From: Actinomycetota bacterium
GTDB lineage: Bacteria > Actinomycetota > Actinomycetes > Mycobacteriales > Micromonosporaceae
Assembly: GCA_005885115.1 (NCBI GenBank)
Contig: VAXX01000100.1
Location: 18,574-29,066, forward strand
DNA: 10,493 bases
Reading direction: 5' to 3'
Under the pieces are notes generated by a model that saw only the letters and a list, made by a program, of their open reading frames with translations, had not been told where the DNA came from and searched no databases. The position numbers were made by a program, and so were the translations under genes. Below, piece by piece: positions 6,983-10,493 of the stretch. Positions within the stretch are counted from its first letter, which is position 1; each line of letters opens with the position of its first letter.

Positions 6983-8255
6983 CGGGCGACCCGCCCGGTG
7001 GCCGCGTCGGCGTCCGGGTCCCCGGCGGTGAGCTTGGCCGACCACTCGATGAAAGACCCGGTCTGGTTCTCGGTGTTCACCCCGCGCAGCCGGTCCAGGA
7101 TGCGCTGCGCCCGCCAGGCCACCAGGCTCAGGTTCGGGTCGGCGAGGCCGCGCTGCTGCCGCGCGCCGTTCTGGACGAAGATGTTGCGGTCCGGCGGCCC
7201 GTCCCAGACCGCGGCGAAGCTCTCGTCGATCCGGTACTCGTCGCCCTCGCGCTCCAGCCGGTGGGACAGCGGCGCCAGGAAGTCCATCCGGGCCGGGCGG
7301 AAGCCGGTCGCCCAGACGATGACGTCGACCTCGATGTGCTCGGTGACGCCGTGCAGGTCGTTGTGGCCGATGGCCAGGTCCCAGCCGCCGCTGCCGTCGC
7401 CGGTCACGTGCAGCACCTCGCGGTTGGGGTACAGCGCGAACAGGTCGACCGCCCCGTTGACGAACCGGTGCACGTACGCCCGCTGGTAGATCTCCCGCAG
7501 CGTCGACTCGGACACCCCGTCGCTGGTCAGGATGTGGCGCTGGTTGAACGCCTCGCGGACCGGACGGTCCAGCCGGAAGAAGTAGTCGGAGAACGACGGC
7601 ATGTAGTAGTCGTTGGTGAACGGCGAGTCGTCGATGGGTAGTTGAGGAACGCCTCGGCCCCGGACTGTCCACCGCCGACCACGGCCACCCGTTTGCCGCC
7701 GAGGTCGACCGCTTTCGCGTTGAACTGGCTGACGTGGAACTGTCCGGTACCGATCGCGTCCCGGGCATGCATCGGTAGCCATGGTTCGGTGCCGACGCCG
7801 AGCACGATGTTCTCGGCGTGCATCGTTCCGTGCGTTGTCCGTACCACGAAATCGCCGTCGAACTCGACGGAAAGGACCTCCTCGCCGAAGACCACGTTGT
7901 GGTTCATCCGGCTGGCCCACTCCATGTAGTTGCGGAACTCCTGGCGGGGCACGGCGTCGAACTGGGCATTGATGAAGTGGTACAACCGGCCGTGGGCGTG
8001 CAGGTAGGACAGGAAGGAGAAGGAGTTGGTCGGGTCGGACAGGGTCACCAGGTCCTTGAGCGTCGACACCTGTAATGTCGCGCCGTCCATCTGCTGACCG
8101 TCATGCCAGCCGAAATTGGGCCGCTTTTCCACGAAGCGATTTGTGACTTCGGGATGTCCGTACAACAGAGAAGCGAGACTCAAATTCGCCGGGCCCACGC
8201 CTATGCCAAGGCATCGGAAACAACCGCTGTCAGGAACACGTGTCTTCTCTGCCAC
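6979..8255 (-). pseudogene. L-lysine N6-hydroxylase (IucD/SidA-type flavin N-monooxygenase), split by a frameshifting deletion
   Basis: The enzyme hydroxylates the side-chain amine of lysine with FAD, NADPH and O2, giving the N6-hydroxylysine consumed by the hydrazine synthetase. I place the start at GTG 8255, because AGGTGAT at 8263-8269 is a good Shine-Dalgarno site seven bases upstream; the GTG at 8267 lies inside that site. The first part (8255 to about 7641, 205 codons) has the FAD motif GIGVGPAN (residues 17-24), KDLVTLSDPTN, and the NADPH motif GGGQSGAE (194-201). It then leaves coding composition. The second part (7641 to the stop at 6979) resumes in another frame with LPIDDSPFTNDYYMP, TSDGVSESTLREIY, WATGFRP and NLSLVAWRAQRIL, the normal second half. 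Against remembered IucD, about 22-25 residues between GAEAFLN and LPIDD are missing. As written neither half should work alone. A true mutation or an assembly gap would look identical. Confidence 0.88.
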
Positions 8256-8262
8256 GATCCGA

Positions 8263-8269
8263 ATCACCT
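8263..8269 (-). promoter_or_regulatory. Ribosome-binding site that decides the hydroxylase start
   Basis: On the minus strand AGGTGAT complements the 3' end of 16S rRNA and lies seven bases before GTG 8255. Another in-frame GTG at 8267 overlaps this element and would have no ribosome-binding site of its own, so 8255 is preferred. Confidence 0.6.
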
Positions 8270-8399
8270 TTCAATGATGATTTCCGGAGGCCGTACCGCC
8301 GGTTGCACGCACATTCGCAAGCACGTCGTGAAGCGTGCCGGGTACCGCCTTTGCCTGGTCCCACCCACTCCTCGGTCGACCGGTGAGCGCAGGCACAAC

Positions 8400-8411
8400 C
8401 CCTGATCAGGG
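8400..8411. promoter_or_regulatory. 12-bp perfect palindrome, candidate operator
   Basis: CCCTGATCAGGG reads the same on both strands. It lies about 145 bases upstream of the hydroxylase start, in the expected leader or promoter region of the operon. A dimeric regulator site is possible; no regulator family can be named from the sequence. Confidence 0.35.
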
Positions 8412-8511
8412 CATGCAAGAAGGACCCCAGTCAGCCAGATTTTCCGCTCCGATCACGCCTGCGATGATTCCGTGCTTTGCCCGACGCGATCCCTCGCATC
8501 GATCGTCCACG

Positions 8512-8538
8512 ATAATCAGATCTTGCGGCGTATGTCAA
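8512..8538 (-). promoter_or_regulatory. Candidate sigma-70-type promoter for the biosynthetic operon
   Basis: On the minus strand a perfect TTGACA (8533-8538) is followed after 15 bases by GATTAT (8512-8517), four of six matches to TATAAT. Transcription would start near 8505, leaving a leader of about 250 bases before GTG 8255. The spacer is shorter than the usual 16-18, so this is tentative. Confidence 0.3.
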
Positions 8539-8542
8539 CGAC

Positions 8543-8570
8543 TCGTTAACGATGTCCACTACGCGACATC
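8543..8570. promoter_or_regulatory. Two adjacent dyads just upstream of the candidate operon -35 box
   Basis: TCGTTAACGA (8543-8552) is a perfect 10-bp palindrome. It overlaps the first arm of a second inverted repeat, GATGTC (8551-8556) and GACATC (8565-8570), separated by eight bases. Their position beside TTGACA at 8533-8538 would suit an activator or repressor site. Confidence 0.35.
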
Positions 8571-8631
8571 AGCTCGACAAGAGTTCGTAACAGAGCCGCC
8601 GATACGTTGGCATGCCGGTCACCGGGGTTCA

Positions 8632-8686
8632 CCGGATAATCGTGGCGGTGGCTCGCCGGCTTCCGGCAAAGCCGGCAACTATCCGG
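8632..8686. repeat. Nested inverted repeats able to form a hairpin within a larger stem
   Basis: The inner perfect stem GCCGGCTT (8655-8662) pairs with AAGCCGGC (8669-8676) across a six-base loop. Outer arms CCGGATA (8632-8638) and TATCCGG (8680-8686) also pair. No T-run follows on either strand, so a simple intrinsic terminator is not supported. It may be a cruciform, an RNA structure or a binding site. Confidence 0.5.
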
Positions 8687-8747
8687 AAAACGACAGGCGG
8701 CCGTCGTACGAAATGTGTGCCGGTTACCCGCCCTGGTCGGCGGTGTA

Positions 8748-8764
8748 AATACAATGATTGTGTT
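8748..8764 (+). promoter_or_regulatory. OhrR/MarR-like palindrome overlapping a TACAAT -10 box of the OsmC gene
   Basis: ACAATGATTGT (8751-8761) is a perfect 11-base dyad around a central G; the symmetry extends to AA...TT at 8748-8764 with one mismatched pair. It overlaps TACAAT (8750-8755), a five-of-six match to the -10 consensus, about 73 bases before ATG 8828. OhrR repressors of organic-peroxide genes recognise TACAATT-AATTGTA-type sites, which this resembles. No convincing -35 box is visible and no ohrR gene is in the window. Confidence 0.45.
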
Positions 8765-8827
8765 CAATATCTAACCCTAACGATGGCGGAGCCCGGCGGG
8801 TACCCGGCGCATGCGACGATGGACCCC

Positions 8828-9304
8828 ATGGCGTCGCACACCTACGAAACGGTCGTGACCTGGACCGGGAACCTGGGCACCGGGACCAGCGGCTATCGCG
8901 AGTACGGCCGCGACCACGAGGTCGCCGCCGCCGGCCGGAGCGTCATCCCCGGCAGCTCGGACCCCGCGTTCCGGGGCGCGCGGGACCGGTGGAACCCGGA
9001 GCAGCTGCTGGTCGCCTCGCTGTCGCAGTGCCACATGCTGTGGTACCTGCACCTGTGCGCCGAGGCCGGGGTCGTCGTCATCGACTACGTCGACGAGGCT
9101 GTCGGCACCATGACCGAACACGGCGACGGGGGGCAGTTCACCGAGGTGGTGCTGCGTCCACGGGTAACCGTGGCCGACCCGGAGATGACCGGGACGGCCA
9201 TCCGACTCCACGAGCGGGCGAACCGGTCGTGCTACATCGCCAACTCGGTCAACTTCCCGGTACGCCACGAACCCGCCGTCATCGCCGCCGCCGTGCGGAT
9301 CTGA
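8828..9304 (+). CDS. OsmC/Ohr-family peroxidase (thiol-dependent hydroperoxide reductase)
   Basis: A 158-residue protein, normal for OsmC/Ohr proteins, which reduce organic hydroperoxides in the cytoplasm using two cysteines. The reactive cysteine lies in PEQLLVASLSQCHMLWYL (Cys68), with the upstream Glu58 of the same helix. The partner is Cys135 in NRSCYIANSVNFPV, both placed as in the family. I chose ATG 8828 because MASHTYETVVTW is the usual N-terminus of this subfamily. In-frame ATGs at 8783 and 8819 would add 15 or 3 residues of unconserved sequence. None of the three has a strong ribosome-binding site (GATGGA is four bases before 8828). The gene diverges from the biosynthetic operon and is probably unrelated to it, although peroxide defence beside flavin enzymes is conceivable. 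A dyad resembling an OhrR site covers its -10 box. Confidence 0.9.
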   Translation: MASHTYETVVTWTGNLGTGTSGYREYGRDHEVAAAGRSVIPGSSDPAFRGARDRWNPEQLLVASLSQCHMLWYLHLCAEAGVVVIDYVDEAVGTMTEHGDGGQFTEVVLRPRVTVADPEMTGTAIRLHERANRSCYIANSVNFPVRHEPAVIAAAVRI

Positions 9305-9343
9305 ACCACGCCCGGTCTGAAGGACTACACCCGGGGCGCCCGG

Positions 9344-9371
9344 TTGGCGCATTGACTGCGGGCTCTACGAT
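9344..9371 (+). promoter_or_regulatory. Candidate promoter for the downstream membrane-anchored protein gene
   Basis: TTGGCG (9344-9349) and TACGAT (9366-9371) are separated by 16 bases. The expected start, near 9378, leaves a leader of about 47 bases that contains AGGGAG (9414-9419) before ATG 9425. The -35 element is weak. Confidence 0.3.
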
Positions 9372-9424
9372 GGCTGACGACGACGGCCGCCGCCCACGGT
9401 CTGTGCCCGAGCCAGGGAGCATTG

Positions 9425-10493
9425 ATGAGACGCCGGCGGTGGGTCCGATCATTGATCGTGGGTACGGCCGTAGTGGCGACGGTCGGTGCGTTCGGGTTCT
9501 TCGGCGCCACCGGTGGATACCCGGCGACCCGGCCCCGGCTGCTGTCCGGGGCGGCCTGGTTGGTGTCCTCCAGGGCGGGTCAGCTGACGCTGCTGGACGG
9601 CTCCTCGGTCGAGGTGGCCGCGCAGGTACGGGTGGCCACGCCCGGCGATGCCCTGGACGTCGTACAGCAGGGGTCGACCGCGTACGCGGTCAACCGGTCG
9701 GCCGGTACGCTGCGCCGGGTCGACGGCGCGACGTTCGCCGTCAGCGGCGCGGTTTCCCCGATCCCCGGAGCCGGCGCGGACCTGCGGGCCTTCGCCGGAC
9801 CCGGAGCGGTGTACGCCCTGGACGCCGGCCGCGGCGTGCTCGCCGAGGCCGACCCGCGGACGCTGGCCCGGCGGGGCGGTCCGGTGTCCATGGCGGCGGA
9901 GGTAGCGACCCAGGCGGCGAGCATCGACGACCAGGGCCGGCTGTGGGTACTGGACGGCGGGTCGGGGACGCTGGACTGGGTCAAGGACGGCCGGCGGCAC
10001 ACCGGTCCGCGGCTGACCTCGTCGGGCACCGGGCTGGTGACGTTGGCGGACGGACAGCCGGTCGTCGTGGATCCGGGCGGCCGCACCGCGTACACCCTCG
10101 ATCCGGGTTCGGCGACGGTGGCCCACCGGACGAACCTTGACCTGCGCGCCAGCGATTCGATCCAGGTCAGCGGCTCGCCGGACGCACCGCGCCTGTACGT
10201 GGTGGCCTCGCGCGGCGTCCTGGCGGTGTGCGAGTTGACCGCGTCGACGTGCTCGACGGCGGTACCGCTGGGCGCGGCCGGCGCCGAGTTGGGGGCCGCG
10301 GTGGAGAGTGCCGGCCGGGTGTTCGTACCCGACTACTCCGCCGGGCGGGTGTGGATCGTCGACCTCGACGGGCGGCGGGTGGCGCAGCCGCAGGTGCTGC
10401 CGCCGGCTACCCGCTTCCAGTTGCTGACCCGCGATGGCGTGGTGTTCTTCAACGATCCGGACAGCGAGCGCGCCGGGGTCATCCGGCCCGACG
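9425..10493 (+). CDS. Membrane-anchored or secreted repeat protein with a beta-propeller-like ectodomain, incomplete at the right edge
   Basis: ATG 9425 has AGGGAG five bases upstream; 356 codons are present and the frame is still open at the edge. The N-terminus is a positively charged MRRRRWVR followed by a hydrophobic stretch (about residues 9-27), fitting a signal anchor or uncleaved signal peptide. The rest consists of short repeated strands of the type AYAVNRSAGTLRRVDG (86-101), VYALDAGRGVLAEAD (129-143), LWVLDGGSGTLDWV (173-186) and VFVPDYSAGRVWIVD (299-313). These recur roughly every 40-60 residues and suggest propeller blades outside the cell. Cys269 and Cys276 could form a disulfide. 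I recall Micromonosporaceae proteins of this layout annotated as fibronectin type III domain proteins, but no such domain falls within the visible part, so the function is unknown. No link to the biosynthetic genes is evident. Confidence 0.8.
   Translation, partial: MRRRRWVRSLIVGTAVVATVGAFGFFGATGGYPATRPRLLSGAAWLVSSRAGQLTLLDGSSVEVAAQVRVATPGDALDVVQQGSTAYAVNRSAGTLRRVDGATFAVSGAVSPIPGAGADLRAFAGPGAVYALDAGRGVLAEADPRTLARRGGPVSMAAEVATQAASIDDQGRLWVLDGGSGTLDWVKDGRRHTGPRLTSSGTGLVTLADGQPVVVDPGGRTAYTLDPGSATVAHRTNLDLRASDSIQVSGSPDAPRLYVVASRGVLAVCELTASTCSTAVPLGAAGAELGAAVESAGRVFVPDYSAGRVWIVDLDGRRVAQPQVLPPATRFQLLTRDGVVFFNDPDSERAGVIRPD

Larger units (their letters stand above)
8256..8827. other. Divergent intergenic region between the biosynthetic operon and the OsmC gene; no protein gene seen
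   Basis: About 570 bases separate the two divergent starts. The base composition is visibly less G+C-rich than the flanking genes, and none of the open frames crossing it shows G/C third-position bias or a recognisable product. It holds candidate promoters in both directions and several dyad symmetries, listed separately. It is the likely control point of the cluster's upstream end, because every later minus-strand gene overlaps its predecessor and leaves no room for another promoter. Confidence 0.7.

Noticed and set aside
4323..7489. Plus-strand open frames opposite the synthetase and FAD oxidase
   Set aside because: Same antisense shadowing; no start context and no recognisable domains, while the minus strand is unambiguous.
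8103..8405. Plus-strand frame of 100 codons in the divergent region
   Set aside because: It begins inside the hydroxylase on the opposite strand, has no coding bias and no familiar sequence.
8230..8418. Short minus-strand frame upstream of the hydroxylase that could be a leader peptide
   Set aside because: It overlaps the hydroxylase start in another frame, has no ribosome-binding site and no G/C third-position bias.
9329..9345. Possible terminator after the OsmC gene (CCGGG-GCG-CCCGG)
   Set aside because: The stem is only five pairs with a three-base loop and no T-run follows.
8758..10140. 460-codon plus-strand frame covering the OsmC gene and the start of the next gene
   Set aside because: It runs across two real genes in another frame, with Arg/Gly/Pro-rich peptide and no ribosome-binding site.

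Overview
This is high-GC actinobacterial DNA. Genuine reading frames almost always end their codons in G or C, GTG starts are common, and the gene complement fits a Micromonosporaceae-type filamentous actinomycete (inferred from overall flavour, not from a marker gene). Two regions are visible. From position 1 to about 8255, everything real lies on the minus strand and forms part of a biosynthetic gene cluster. From about 8828 to the right edge, two unrelated-looking genes lie on the plus strand. Between them is a lower-GC divergent intergenic region of about 570 bases, rich in dyad symmetry.

The minus-strand operon, in transcription order, is: a lysine N6-hydroxylase (6979-8255, broken by a frameshift), a glycine-oxidase/DAO-type FAD oxidoreductase (5918-6982), a cupin-methionyl-tRNA-synthetase-like hydrazine synthetase (3942-5921), a carrier protein (3736-4107, apparently once fused to the synthetase), a TubC docking-Cy-A-PCP NRPS module (554-3739), and an acyl-AMP ligase running off the left edge (1-557). 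The first three have the composition and order of the Spb38/Spb39/Spb40 cassette of s56-p1 biosynthesis (compare triacsin Tri26-28). In that pathway N6-hydroxylysine is joined to glycine through an N-N bond, and the adduct is oxidatively cleaved to hydrazinoacetic acid. I infer that the AMP ligase loads this acid, or something made from it, onto the carrier. The TubC-headed module, whose A-domain code looks cysteine-type, would then extend it. Every minus-strand gene boundary I can define is a 4-base GTGA or ATGA overlap, so the genes are probably co-transcribed and translationally coupled. No thioesterase, transporter or regulator is inside the window; the cluster continues to the left.

Three genes carry what look like internal deletions: about 22-25 residues plus a frameshift in the hydroxylase near 7641, loss of the synthetase C-terminus plus a frameshift near 4107, and an in-frame loss of about 38-40 residues in the A domain near 1561. 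Either the cluster is decaying or the assembly has collapsed at these points. The Cy domain also has Asn in place of both residues that in studied Cy domains drive cyclodehydration, while keeping its DxxxxD motif.

On the plus strand, an OsmC-family peroxidase gene (8828-9304) sits behind a TACAAT box overlapped by an OhrR-like palindrome. After it comes a membrane-anchored, propeller-like extracellular protein (9425 to the edge).
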